Assembly: GCA_963715025.1 (NCBI GenBank)
Contig: CAVQQQ010000002.1
Coordinates: 434,001-498,000, forward strand
DNA length: 64,000 nt
Direction: 5' to 3'
Origin: DASSJT01 sp963715025
Lineage (GTDB): Bacteria > Actinomycetota > Actinomycetes > Actinomycetales > Dermatophilaceae
Part shown: one piece after another, positions 15,420 to 23,384 of the stretch
Position numbering within the stretch: the first letter of the stretch is position 1
How the letters are laid out: every line of letters starts with the position of its first letter
Made by a program: the position numbers and the translations under genes
The notes under the pieces: generated by a model
What the model was told of the DNA's origin: nothing
Databases searched by the model: none
What the model saw: the letters and a program-made list of their open reading frames with translations, nothing else

Positions 15420-16232
15420 ATGGCGACCGTTAGGCCCACAGGCATGCCGAGGGCGGGCGACGCGCCGACCGCCATCAGCGGAGCCCTCCGCTTCGCGGCG
15501 TACGCCTATCCGCCCAACGCACTGGGCTACTGCGGCCCGGACGCTTCGCAGCAGCTGCTCCAGCAGGTTGCCGCGGGAGTCGACAACCCCGACCTGCGCC
15601 GACTGGCGCGGGGTTTCGAGGGTGCGTGGCCATACCTCGAGCTCATCGCCGCCGCGAACCGGATAGCCGACCCGCTGGACCCCCGGGTCGTCGAGGCGTA
15701 CTGGGTGGGCAACCCCCTGCTCGACCGCGTGGGCACCCGGTTGATGGGGGACTCATTGGAGAGCCGTTTCCGGGTTCGGGCGGGGCGCACCTGGCCGCGG
15801 CTCGTCGACGCCGTTCCCGCCGGTGCCGTACCGCACCACTCGTTCCACGTGTTCGGGGTCTATCCCTGGCTGGGGCTGCTGCGCGAGGGGCGGGTGGACG
15901 AGCCCCTGCATGTTCTCGACCGGTGCCGGGTGCGGTGGGGACAGGTGGTTGACGTGGGCGGGCCCCTGGCCCTGGTCCGCTCGCGCCTCCTGCGATGGGA
16001 CGGCAGGCGCCTCCGGCTCGGTGAGCCACAGGAGGAACAGGTCGTGGTGCGCATGGACGGACTGGGCCTGGCCGGCTCGGTTCGCCTGGGTGACTGGTGC
16101 TCACTGCACTGGAACTGGGTCTGCGAGCGGCTGGACCGACGCCGGCTGACAGCGCTGTATCACTACACAGCGGCACAGCTCGACGTGGTCAACGGCACTC
16201 AGTTCCCGGCTCCCGCTGCAGTCCTCGCCTGA
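15420..16232 (+). CDS. DUF6390 family protein, 270 aa
   Basis: Sequence features such as LRFAAYAYPPNALGYCGPDA near residue 20, HHSFHVFGVYPWLG near residue 140 and HWNWVCERLD near residue 222 match DUF6390, a family found next to NiFe hydrogenase genes in actinobacteria. It is soluble, with conserved Cys and His residues (YCGPD, HHSFHVF) that could bind a metal. Function is unknown; the position as last gene of the operon implies a maturation or regulatory role. There is no good ribosome-binding site before ATG 15420, consistent with translational coupling to the EamA gene. Confidence 0.75.
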   Translation: MATVRPTGMPRAGDAPTAISGALRFAAYAYPPNALGYCGPDASQQLLQQVAAGVDNPDLRRLARGFEGAWPYLELIAAANRIADPLDPRVVEAYWVGNPLLDRVGTRLMGDSLESRFRVRAGRTWPRLVDAVPAGAVPHHSFHVFGVYPWLGLLREGRVDEPLHVLDRCRVRWGQVVDVGGPLALVRSRLLRWDGRRLRLGEPQEEQVVVRMDGLGLAGSVRLGDWCSLHWNWVCERLDRRRLTALYHYTAAQLDVVNGTQFPAPAAVLA

Positions 16233-16406
16233 GGGCGCCACTGGGCACGGAACGGCACCACCCAGCCGGAAGGTCAAATGGGGCCCTTCGCCTCTTACCC
16301 CTCCGCCCGGCTTACGGCTTCATGGGCACCAGCAGGCGACATAAGCGCACCACAAGGAGCGCTAGTGGTTGCTGGCCGTCACGGCAGCCACAGAGAGGGG
16401 AATGAG

Positions 16407-16940
16407 ATGAAGATCGAGTATCTGCACGCGTCGAAATATGGCAACGGCGCGATGGTCGCCGAGGAGTTCAAGCGTCGGATGGACACCAGGGGCGTGGTGG
16501 TCGACGTCCATCACATCCAACGAATGCGACCGACGGAGCTGCCGACGGCGGACCTTTATGTGATCAGCTCGCCCGGGCGCATGGGCAAGCCCATTGGCGG
16601 CATGCGGCGCTTCCTCAAGAAGCTGATCCTGCCTGCGGGCACCAAGTACGCGATCCTGACCACCGCCGCGACACCGACGCCCGACAAGAAGACCGGGAAG
16701 ATGCCTACGGAGGAGGAGATGGCGAAATGGCAGCGAGTCATCCCGATCATGGACGAGCTGCTCCAGGGCAAGGGTCTCGAGAAGGTCGCCGAGGGCACAG
16801 TGCACGTGACCGGGCTCAAGGGTCCACTGGAAAAGGGATGGCAGGACATCGTGGAGTCCTTTGCGTCCCAGATCCCGACCGGGCCTTCGCGACTGGGGTC
16901 GGCCAGTGAACGCACGAACCCCACCGCTGCCCTCGACTGA
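16407..16940 (+). CDS. Flavodoxin-domain protein, 177 aa
   Basis: Flavodoxin fold with an N-terminal FMN phosphate-binding loop of the type HASKYGNGAMVAEEF (residues 6-20) and a second loop around SSPGRMGKPIGG (about 52-63). Similar proteins are often annotated as flavodoxin or protoporphyrinogen-oxidase-like (HemG-type). The core is about 145 residues with a Ser/Pro-rich tail. ATG 16407 was chosen because GAGAGGGG precedes it and the conserved beta strand starts directly; an in-frame extension has no homologue-like sequence. It is 174 bp after DUF6390, so it may have its own promoter. Its likely role is electron transfer, possibly linked to the hydrogenase upstream. Confidence 0.78.
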   Translation: MKIEYLHASKYGNGAMVAEEFKRRMDTRGVVVDVHHIQRMRPTELPTADLYVISSPGRMGKPIGGMRRFLKKLILPAGTKYAILTTAATPTPDKKTGKMPTEEEMAKWQRVIPIMDELLQGKGLEKVAEGTVHVTGLKGPLEKGWQDIVESFASQIPTGPSRLGSASERTNPTAALD

Positions 16941-16979
16941 ACAAACCTGCGCACAACGGGCGACTGGAGCCCCACTCAG

Positions 16980-17363
16980 CTAAAGCCGCGACGCGCTTCT
17001 CTCGCGAGACCGCAGCGGGGCCTCCCGCCACAGGCCTATGCCGCCGGCGATGATCGCGACGAGTTCCGCCACCTCGGCCGTGATCACGGTCCAGCCGGTC
17101 CAGACCTCGTGGACGCCGAACAGCCCGACGGTGGCCGAGATGAGGTAAGCGACCAGGGTGGACGCACCGAACCCCACGGCCAGGAACAGCGGAAGCCAAT
17201 GCCGCCACGTGACCAGCAGGACCGCGATGACGAAGCCCGCGACTGCGTTGAACATGAAGGACGGGCCGATCACGTCGATGTCGCGGAACCCGTCGAACCA
17301 CAGCTTGAGGTGGACTGCGGCCGAGACGAGCACGCCGGCGGCAGTCAGAAGGCGAATCCGCAT
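16980..17363 (-). CDS. Small four-helix membrane protein, 127 aa
   Basis: Four hydrophobic helices (about residues 5-22, 36-58, 62-85 and 92-112) with short loops and a basic C-terminus. It belongs to a group of small actinobacterial membrane proteins that I cannot name. ATG 17363 is preceded by GGAG; another ATG twelve bases upstream (17375) lies within that ribosome-binding site, so the shorter form is preferred. It converges with the flavodoxin-like gene. Confidence 0.7.
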   Translation of the reverse strand: MRIRLLTAAGVLVSAAVHLKLWFDGFRDIDVIGPSFMFNAVAGFVIAVLLVTWRHWLPLFLAVGFGASTLVAYLISATVGLFGVHEVWTGWTVITAEVAELVAIIAGGIGLWREAPLRSRERSASRL

Positions 17364-17403
17364 GGTGATCTCCATTCGGCTGGGCGTTCGATGGGACGTG
17401 CTC

Positions 17404-19173
17404 TCACCCGTGACCACGTGCCGACGCGGCCAGCGGTTCAGATGGGCTGGTGACGCTATTGGGACCGTACGCGGTGAGGAAGCGGTCGCGGAAGGCGTCC
17501 ATCCGCCAAACCGGCGCGTCAGGGCCGGGCCGCAGCCCGTCCTGCCAGCCCCAACCTGAGATCCGGTCGAGGACGCCAGGGTCATGGGCGATGACCGAGA
17601 CCGGGACGTCATGGCCCGCAGCCTGCCCAGCCACGATGGTGGCCGGCTGGTGGTCGCCGAGCACGACGAGAACGAGGTTGTCGTCGTGGCTGGTCTCCAC
17701 GAACGAGACGAGAGCATCCAGCGAGTAGGCGATGGACTGGGCGTATGCCGCACGCACGCGACTCGAAGTCCGCCACACATCGCGTGCCGACTCGCCTTGC
17801 GCGGGCATGCCGTCGAAGACGGAGCCGTCGCCGACCTGGCTCCACGGGATCAAGCGGGGGAGCGGCGCCCATGGTGTGTGGCTCGACACGAGGTCGAGCT
17901 CAGCCATGACCGGCCGGTGGCCTGGACGTGCCAGCTCACGACGCTGGAATGCGGCCAGGGTGAACTGATCGGGCATGGCCGCATAGCCGAACCCGGGACC
18001 GGCATACCCGATGTTCCTGGCGTCGTAGACGGTGTCGTAGCGGTAGAAGGCCGCTCCCGGCAACCAGTCCTTGCGGTTGGACGGCACGACCCCCACGGTC
18101 CGCCAGCCCGCGCGGCCGAAGGCGGCGCTCAGGGTGAGCCGGTTGCTCGTGACCACGGCGTCGTATCGCTGCTGGTCGTCGACCCACAGCCCGGACTGCA
18201 GGGTCGAGTGGGCCAGCCAGCTGACGCCGCCGAACGTCGGTGAGGCCAAGAACGCGCTGCGCGACTCGAAGCCAGCCGCCTGGAGCCGCGCGTTCCCACG
18301 GGCGAGTGTCGCGCTGACCTGGTCCGACACCGACGAGCCCTGAACCGCGACCCGGCCGTAGCTCTCGACGAACGCGATGATGACGTCCTTGCCCCGCAGG
18401 CCGGTCAGGAGGTCATCTCCGGGCGTGCTGCCGAAGGGGTCGTGGGCGGCCGTGGCTGCGAAGGCCTGCCGATCCCGTATGCCGTCGGCCAGGTCGCGGA
18501 CGTGGGCGTAGGCGAGACGCGACGCGCCGGCCGCCGCAAAGCCACCGGCCGGCCCGGCCTGCAGCCCGGCCACGGCGAAGAGCACCCAGGCCGCACCGAG
18601 CGCGGTCACGATCTGACCTGAACGCTCGCGGCGGCGTGAGACCAGGCCAGCCAGGCGCAGCGCCGACAGAGGCACGAGGACGAGGATGGCAAGGCAGAGC
18701 ACCCCTGCCGCGACCACGGTGACCGCGGTGCCAGGGCCGCCTATCGAGTCATTCAGCACCCCGACCGCGGAGCCGAGGTAGGGGCCGTCGGACACAGGGT
18801 CGAAGGGACGGTGCAGTGCCGCCATGTACCCGAAGTCGAGGACCCTGACGATGGTCAGGATGCCAAGGGCCAGCCCCGAGACCGCCACCACGACGCGCCC
18901 GGGCCTCCGTGGCAGCACGAGGACCAGGGCCGCAAGCGCGACCCCCTCCAGCGGGATCCGGAGCAGTGCCACGGGCTGCAGGAGATCGATTCGGTCCGGG
19001 GCGACGAGCGCGGCCCACACGATGATGCCGGCCAGCGCGGTGGTGAGTCGTGACGCGGAGGATCGGATCGTCCCGGACTGCCGACGCCGGGTGTCGGGCC
19101 GGAAGTCAGGCCGGCTGTCGGGCCGGAAGTCAGGCCGGATGTCGGGCGGGAAGTCCGGCCGGGTGTCAGGCAT
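17404..19173 (-). CDS. Membrane-anchored sulfatase/alkaline-phosphatase-superfamily protein, 589 aa
   Basis: After a tandem RPDF/RPDT-type repeat (residues 2-28), five hydrophobic helices span about residues 40-235. A periplasmic hydrolase domain follows with IIAFVESYGR (nucleophile region, near residue 285), SSHTPWAPLP (near 435) and VLGDHQPA (metal-binding Asp/His, near 520). The plan matches LTA-synthase and phosphoethanolamine-transferase-like enzymes, which transfer or hydrolyse phospho-head groups on glycans or lipids. ATG 19173 overlaps the end of the CDP-alcohol phosphatidyltransferase gene by eight bases, so the two are co-translated and probably act on the same polar lipid or glycan. 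The substrate is unknown. Confidence 0.82.
   Translation of the reverse strand: MPDTRPDFPPDIRPDFRPDSRPDFRPDTRRRQSGTIRSSASRLTTALAGIIVWAALVAPDRIDLLQPVALLRIPLEGVALAALVLVLPRRPGRVVVAVSGLALGILTIVRVLDFGYMAALHRPFDPVSDGPYLGSAVGVLNDSIGGPGTAVTVVAAGVLCLAILVLVPLSALRLAGLVSRRRERSGQIVTALGAAWVLFAVAGLQAGPAGGFAAAGASRLAYAHVRDLADGIRDRQAFAATAAHDPFGSTPGDDLLTGLRGKDVIIAFVESYGRVAVQGSSVSDQVSATLARGNARLQAAGFESRSAFLASPTFGGVSWLAHSTLQSGLWVDDQQRYDAVVTSNRLTLSAAFGRAGWRTVGVVPSNRKDWLPGAAFYRYDTVYDARNIGYAGPGFGYAAMPDQFTLAAFQRRELARPGHRPVMAELDLVSSHTPWAPLPRLIPWSQVGDGSVFDGMPAQGESARDVWRTSSRVRAAYAQSIAYSLDALVSFVETSHDDNLVLVVLGDHQPATIVAGQAAGHDVPVSVIAHDPGVLDRISGWGWQDGLRPGPDAPVWRMDAFRDRFLTAYGPNSVTSPSEPLAASARGHG
19091..19170 (-). repeat. In-frame RPD-repeat region
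   Basis: About 80 bp of near-perfect tandem repeat, basic unit near 15 bp and higher-order period 30 bp, built on GGCCGGAAGTCAGGCC-like units. It encodes the proline/arginine-rich N-terminus (RPDF, RPDS, RPDT, PPDI) of the sulfatase-like protein, on the cytoplasmic side. Length variation between strains is expected. Confidence 0.75.
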
Positions 19174-19924
19174 GTGTCTCCTCGGCCCCGACCGCCACGA
19201 GGGCGTTGCGGTTGGCCTGCGCTGGGGCCGCGGCGCGCCGCTGCCTCCACAGGGTCCGCACGTCGCGCCCGAACGACTCGGCGAGCAGTCCCAGGGAAGC
19301 CACCAGAGCGGCATACGAGAGAGCCGACGGGAGCGCCTGTGCGGCTGCGCAGGTCAGGACCACGCCTTGGGTCGCCGCGACCACCTTGCGCCAGAACCGA
19401 GGAGGCAGCGGTCCGGTCAGCCACGGGATGACCCAGCCGGCCGCGAGGAAGGCATAGCGGGCCGCGCCGATCGCGAGCACCCACCCCGCTCCCATCGACC
19501 GCGCGACGAACACGCTCAGGACCAGGATGAGGAAGGCGTCCACCTCCATGTCGAAGCGAGCACCCAGCGGCGAGGCCGTGCCTGTACGTCGCGCGACCCA
19601 CCCGTCGACGCCATCCAGGACCAGGGCCGCGGTCGCGAGCCCCACGAGAGTCGCGACGTGGATCAGATGGCCGAACGCATCCGCGGCAATAGCGGCCACG
19701 CCGGCAGTAAGAGCCGCCCGCGTCAGCGTGACCCAGTCGGCGGGGCCGAGCCGGTCGGCGCCGTGGCGCGCGGCGACGTGGGCCAGGGCAACGGCCAAGA
19801 CAACACCGCACGCGGTGCCGACCATCCAGCCGCGAGCGGTGAGGTCTCCGGTGCCGGCCAGCGCGCCGAGCAGCACCGTCACTCCGAGGAGCCCGCCAAG
19901 CGGGCCCGCGTGAACTGGGCGCAC
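19166..19924 (-). CDS. CDP-alcohol phosphatidyltransferase family protein, 252 aa
   Basis: The family signature D-G-x2-A-R-x8-G-x3-D-x3-D is present as DGVDGWVARRTGTASPLG followed by ARFDMEVD (about residues 103-129). Six membrane helices surround it. Members condense a CDP-activated alcohol or lipid with a second alcohol to make phospholipids or polar lipids. The start is GTG 19924, with GGAGG seven bases upstream. It forms a two-gene unit with the downstream phosphatase/sulfatase-superfamily gene, and its 5' end faces the divergent pterin-like cluster, 82 bp away. Confidence 0.85.
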   Translation of the reverse strand: MRPVHAGPLGGLLGVTVLLGALAGTGDLTARGWMVGTACGVVLAVALAHVAARHGADRLGPADWVTLTRAALTAGVAAIAADAFGHLIHVATLVGLATAALVLDGVDGWVARRTGTASPLGARFDMEVDAFLILVLSVFVARSMGAGWVLAIGAARYAFLAAGWVIPWLTGPLPPRFWRKVVAATQGVVLTCAAAQALPSALSYAALVASLGLLAESFGRDVRTLWRQRRAAAPAQANRNALVAVGAEETHA

Positions 19925-20006
19925 AATGCCTCCGTTTCTACCGGTACAAAGGTGATACGGACGAGAGAGCGCACCGGTTCAGCCCGGGCGCGAGAGGGGT
20001 GGGCCT

Positions 20007-20987
20007 GTGGCGCACGATGCGCTGGCGTTCTGGTTGCGTGAACCTGGCAGCGGGGAGATCAGACCCTGCGTGGTCCGGGATCCAGAACCGGGGGAGGTGC
20101 TGGTGCGCACCCTGGTCTCGGGGGTGAGCCGCGGCACGGAGACGCTCGTGTTCCGGGGCGGTGTGCCGCAGGATCAGTATGCCGTGATGCGGGCTCCGTT
20201 CCAGGAGGGCGACTTCCCAGGACCGGTCAAGTATGGATACCTCAGCGTGGGTGTCGTCGAGAAGGGGCCACCTTCGCTGCTCGGCCGCACTGTCTTCTGC
20301 CTCTATCCGCACCAGACGGCCTACGTAGTGCCCGCCGAGGCGGTCACCGCTGTCCCGGACGGGGTGCCACCCCAGCGCGCTCTGCTCGCGGGTGCGGTGG
20401 AGACGGGCGTCAACGCCCTCTGGGATGTCCCCCCGCTCATCGGCGACCGTGTCTCTGTGGTCGGGGGCGGCATGATCGGATGCTGCGTCGCGCGGCTGCT
20501 TGCACGGATTCCCGGCGTCCAGGTCACCGTGGTCGATGTCGACGGCGCCAGGGCCGATGTGGTGGCGGCGCTGGGTGCCGACTTCGCCCAGCCCACTGAT
20601 GCCGTGGGCGGGCGCGACCTCGTCGTGCATGCGAGCGCAACTTCGGCCGGACTCCAGCTTTCACTGGACCTGCTGGCCGCGGAGGGCACCGTTGTCGACC
20701 TCAGCTGGTACGGCGATACCGAGGTCCACCTGTCACTCGGTGGCGCATTCCACTCGCGCCGCCTCGGAATCCGGGCGAGCCAGGTGGGCACCGTTGCCGC
20801 AACCCGGCGCGGGCGCCGAAGCAGCGGCGACCGGATTGCTCTGGCGCTCGAACTGCTCAGGGACCCGGCATACGACGCGATCCTCACCGGCTCGTCGCCG
20901 TTCGAGGAGCTTCCTGCGGTCTTGGCCGCACTGGCCGAGGGAACACAGCCGGGCCTCTGTCACATGATCAGCTACGGGGAGAGGTAG
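20007..20987 (+). CDS. MDR-family dehydrogenase lacking the usual zinc ligands, 326 aa
   Basis: Medium-chain dehydrogenase fold: GroES-like domain (residues 1-130) and Rossmann domain with VSVVGGGMIGCCVARLLA near residue 150. The catalytic GHExxG motif and the four structural-zinc cysteines of classical alcohol dehydrogenases are absent; KYGYLSVGVV stands where GHE would be. It therefore resembles the zinc-free or BchC-like branch. It is the first gene of a seven-gene plus-strand cluster with a PTPS-fold protein, a glycosyltransferase, a methyltransferase, a flippase-like protein, a RibD-type reductase and GTP cyclohydrolase II. Its likely role is NAD(P)H-dependent reduction or oxidation of the pathway intermediate. 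The start is GTG 20007 after GAGAGGGGTGGG. Confidence 0.82.
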   Translation: MAHDALAFWLREPGSGEIRPCVVRDPEPGEVLVRTLVSGVSRGTETLVFRGGVPQDQYAVMRAPFQEGDFPGPVKYGYLSVGVVEKGPPSLLGRTVFCLYPHQTAYVVPAEAVTAVPDGVPPQRALLAGAVETGVNALWDVPPLIGDRVSVVGGGMIGCCVARLLARIPGVQVTVVDVDGARADVVAALGADFAQPTDAVGGRDLVVHASATSAGLQLSLDLLAAEGTVVDLSWYGDTEVHLSLGGAFHSRRLGIRASQVGTVAATRRGRRSSGDRIALALELLRDPAYDAILTGSSPFEELPAVLAALAEGTQPGLCHMISYGER

Positions 20988-20991
20988 ACCG

Positions 20992-21390
20992 ATGTTCAGC
21001 GTGACCGTCCGCGACCACATGATGATCGCCCACAGCCTGTCGGGCGAGGCCTTCGGTCCGGCCCAGCGCCTCCACGGCGCCACCTACGTCGTCGACGCGA
21101 CGTTCCGCCGTGCCGCGCTCGACGCCGACGGCATCGTCGTCGACATCGGGCGAGCTGCCGAGCAGCTGCATGCTGTCGTCGGGGAGCTGAGCTACCGGAA
21201 CCTCGACGACGAGCCGGCCTTCCGGGGCATCAACACGACGACTGAAGCGCTGGCGCGGGTGGTTGCCGACCGGCTCGCCGACCGAGTGCATGCCGGCGCG
21301 CTCGGCGACTCGGCTCGCGGGCTGGACGGGATCGAGGTCACCCTCCGGGAGTCGCATATCGCCTGGGCCTCTTACGAGCGCGCGCTGTGA
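20992..21390 (+). CDS. Divergent 6-pyruvoyltetrahydropterin synthase/QueD-fold protein, 132 aa
   Basis: Overall length and pattern match the PTPS/QueD family (T-fold), including IAHSLSG (His14), RLHGATY (His28), NTTTEALARVV and the terminal LRESHIAWASYE with the substrate-binding Glu. Several catalytic features are altered. The Cys expected before the second His is missing (GPAQRLHG), the third zinc His of HGH is replaced by Ala (HGA), and the Asp-His pair is replaced in the LSYRNLDD segment. It may therefore bind a pterin or pyrimidine without the classical reaction, or catalyse something different. It lies four bases after the dehydrogenase and overlaps the next gene by GTGA. Confidence 0.82.
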   Translation: MFSVTVRDHMMIAHSLSGEAFGPAQRLHGATYVVDATFRRAALDADGIVVDIGRAAEQLHAVVGELSYRNLDDEPAFRGINTTTEALARVVADRLADRVHAGALGDSARGLDGIEVTLRESHIAWASYERAL

Positions 21391-22454
21391 GGACCGTGCA
21401 CCTTGTGGTGCCCGGTGGCGTCGACGATCCGGCTCGGCCGAGCGGAGGCAACACCTACGATCGCAGGCTGGGCCAGGGACTGGTCGACCTGGGGTGGCAG
21501 GTCCACCGGCACCCCGTGGCGGGGCCGTGGCCCCGGCCTGATGCGCACGACCGCACGGCGCTCGGCGCGCTGCTGGCGGAGATGCCGAGCGGCGCTGCCA
21601 TGGTCATCGACGGTCTGGTTGCGTGCGCCGTCCCAGACCTGCTCGTGCCGGAGACTGGCCGGCTGCGGCTCGTCGTGCTCGTGCACATGCCTCTCGGCCA
21701 TCCCCTGTCCGGCCTCGTCGTTGGCACAGCCCAGGCGCGCGAGCGTGCCGTGCTGTCAGCCGCTGCGTCCGTCGTCGCTACCAGCCAGTGGTCGCGGGAC
21801 TGGCTGCTTCGGCACTACGCCCTGGAGCCGGGGCGGGTCCAGGTGGCGCAGCCCGGCGTCGACGCTGCTGGCCTCGCCACCGGGACGGCCGCCGGCGGTC
21901 GGCTGCTCTGCGTCGGGGCGGTGACACCTGTCAAGGGGCACGACGTGCTGCTCGCGGCACTCGCAACGGTGCAGGACCGCACCTGGAGGTGTGACTGTGT
22001 CGGCGCACTCGACATCGATCCCGGCTTCGTCACCCGGCTCGGCCACCAGGCTCGACAGCTCGGTATCACGGAGCGGGTGCGCTTCCGTGGGCCACTGGTC
22101 GGCGGCGACCTGGACGCCGCCTACTGCGAAGCCGATGCGCTTGTCGTCGCCTCGCGCACGGAGACGTACGGCATGGTCGTCACCGAGGCTCTGGCCCATG
22201 GTCTGCCCGTGGTCGCTACGAGCGCTGGTGGCATCCCGGAGGCCCTCGGTCGCAGCCCGGACGGGAGCCGACCCGGGCTGCTGGTGCCCTCGGGCGACGT
22301 TCCGGCGCTTGCGGATGGCCTGTCGCGCTGGCTCGACGATGCCAGTCGGCGTGAGCGCCTACGGCGTGCGGCCGCAGAGCGCCGTGCGAGGCTGCCACGT
22401 TGGACGCACACGTCCCAGCGGATCTCCCAGGTCCTCGAGGAGCTGAGGTGGTGA
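21387..22454 (+). CDS. GT4-family glycosyltransferase, 355 aa
   Basis: GT-B fold: the N-terminal acceptor-side motif is RPSGGNTYDRRLGQGLVDLG, and the C-terminal donor domain has VGAVTPVKGHDVLLAAL (near residue 175) and the E-x7-E region SRTETYGMVVTEALAHGLPV (near 255). Members transfer sugars from nucleotide or lipid donors with retention. The start is GTG 21387, overlapping the PTPS-like stop (GTGA). In this cluster it probably glycosylates the pterin-like or lipid-linked intermediate (inference). Confidence 0.88.
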   Translation: MRTVHLVVPGGVDDPARPSGGNTYDRRLGQGLVDLGWQVHRHPVAGPWPRPDAHDRTALGALLAEMPSGAAMVIDGLVACAVPDLLVPETGRLRLVVLVHMPLGHPLSGLVVGTAQARERAVLSAAASVVATSQWSRDWLLRHYALEPGRVQVAQPGVDAAGLATGTAAGGRLLCVGAVTPVKGHDVLLAALATVQDRTWRCDCVGALDIDPGFVTRLGHQARQLGITERVRFRGPLVGGDLDAAYCEADALVVASRTETYGMVVTEALAHGLPVVATSAGGIPEALGRSPDGSRPGLLVPSGDVPALADGLSRWLDDASRRERLRRAAAERRARLPRWTHTSQRISQVLEELRW

Positions 22455-23293
22455 GACTCGGGCGAGTCCGGGTCAGCGCCCCGTGGCTGGGTCTGCGGGA
22501 GGCCGCCGACGCAGCGGCCCGGGCGCCCGACCTCGTGGAGTCCATCCGGAAGCGCGTGGCGGGCGGCGAAGTGGCCGTCGTGCACGACCTGGCCTGTGGC
22601 ACCGGCTCGATGGCGCGCTGGCTGGCCCCGCGGCTGTCGGGCCCGCAGCACTGGGTCCTGCACGACTGGGACGCGGATCTGTTGAGCGAGGCGGTCACGA
22701 AGGCGCCCATTGTCGACGCCGGCGGGTCCGCGGTCACCGTCGAGGCGAGGCGAGGCGATGTCACGCGCCTGCCCGCTGGCGAGCTGGCCGACGCATCCCT
22801 CGTGACGACATCGGCCCTGCTCGACCTCCTCACCCAGAAGGAGCTGGACCGCCTTGTCGCGAGTTGTGTCCTGGCCGGCTGCGCCATCCTGCTGACCCTG
22901 TCCGTGATCGGGCGGGTTGACGTCGTCCCGGCGCATCCGCTGGACCGCCAGTTCGCCGAGGCGTTCAACGCGCACCAGCGGCGCGGCCGGGGCGGTCGGC
23001 GTCTGCTCGGTCCGGACGCCGCGAGTGCCGCGGTCGCCGCCCTGACCCGCATGGGCCACCACGTCGAGGTCCGGGCCAGCCCGTGGCGCCTGGGCGCAGG
23101 CGAGTCCTCGCTGGCGCAGGAATGGGTCACCGGGTGGGTCGGCGCCGCGTGCGAGCAGGAGCCGGCTCTTGCGCGCGTCGCGCCGGCATACCTCCGGAGC
23201 CGCCTGGCCGAGGCGGCCAGCGGACGGCTGTCGGTGACCGTGCACCATCAGGACCTCCTGGCCTGGCCGAGTGGATCCCCGGTGCGGCGGTGA
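22448..23293 (+). CDS. Class I SAM-dependent methyltransferase, 281 aa
   Basis: The SAM-binding motif I is VVHDLACGTGSMARWLA near residue 43; motif II-like HDWDADLL follows near residue 73 and DVTRLPAGELADASLVTTSALL near 105. The C-terminal half is typical of small-molecule methyltransferases. GTG 22448 overlaps the glycosyltransferase gene by seven bases; GTG 22451 is an equally possible start. It is part of the co-directional cluster. Confidence 0.85.
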   Translation: MVRLGRVRVSAPWLGLREAADAAARAPDLVESIRKRVAGGEVAVVHDLACGTGSMARWLAPRLSGPQHWVLHDWDADLLSEAVTKAPIVDAGGSAVTVEARRGDVTRLPAGELADASLVTTSALLDLLTQKELDRLVASCVLAGCAILLTLSVIGRVDVVPAHPLDRQFAEAFNAHQRRGRGGRRLLGPDAASAAVAALTRMGHHVEVRASPWRLGAGESSLAQEWVTGWVGAACEQEPALARVAPAYLRSRLAEAASGRLSVTVHHQDLLAWPSGSPVRR

Positions 23294-23384
23294 ACCGGTG
23301 GGTGGTCGCAACCGTGTCGCTGACGAGAACCTCACGCGTGCGGTGGCGGTCCGGCAGCCGGGACGCCACCGCCTCGAGGAAAGG

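Noticed and set aside
8984..16232. Reading the hydrogenase as a respiratory uptake enzyme (group 1 or 5)
   Set aside because: There is no Tat signal on the small subunit and no membrane cytochrome; beta and FAD/NAD(P) gamma subunits point to group 3b.
16281..16294. DosR-like box GGGCCCTTCGCCTC upstream of the flavodoxin-like gene
   Set aside because: About 9 of 14 matches, and no start codon 42.5 bp downstream.
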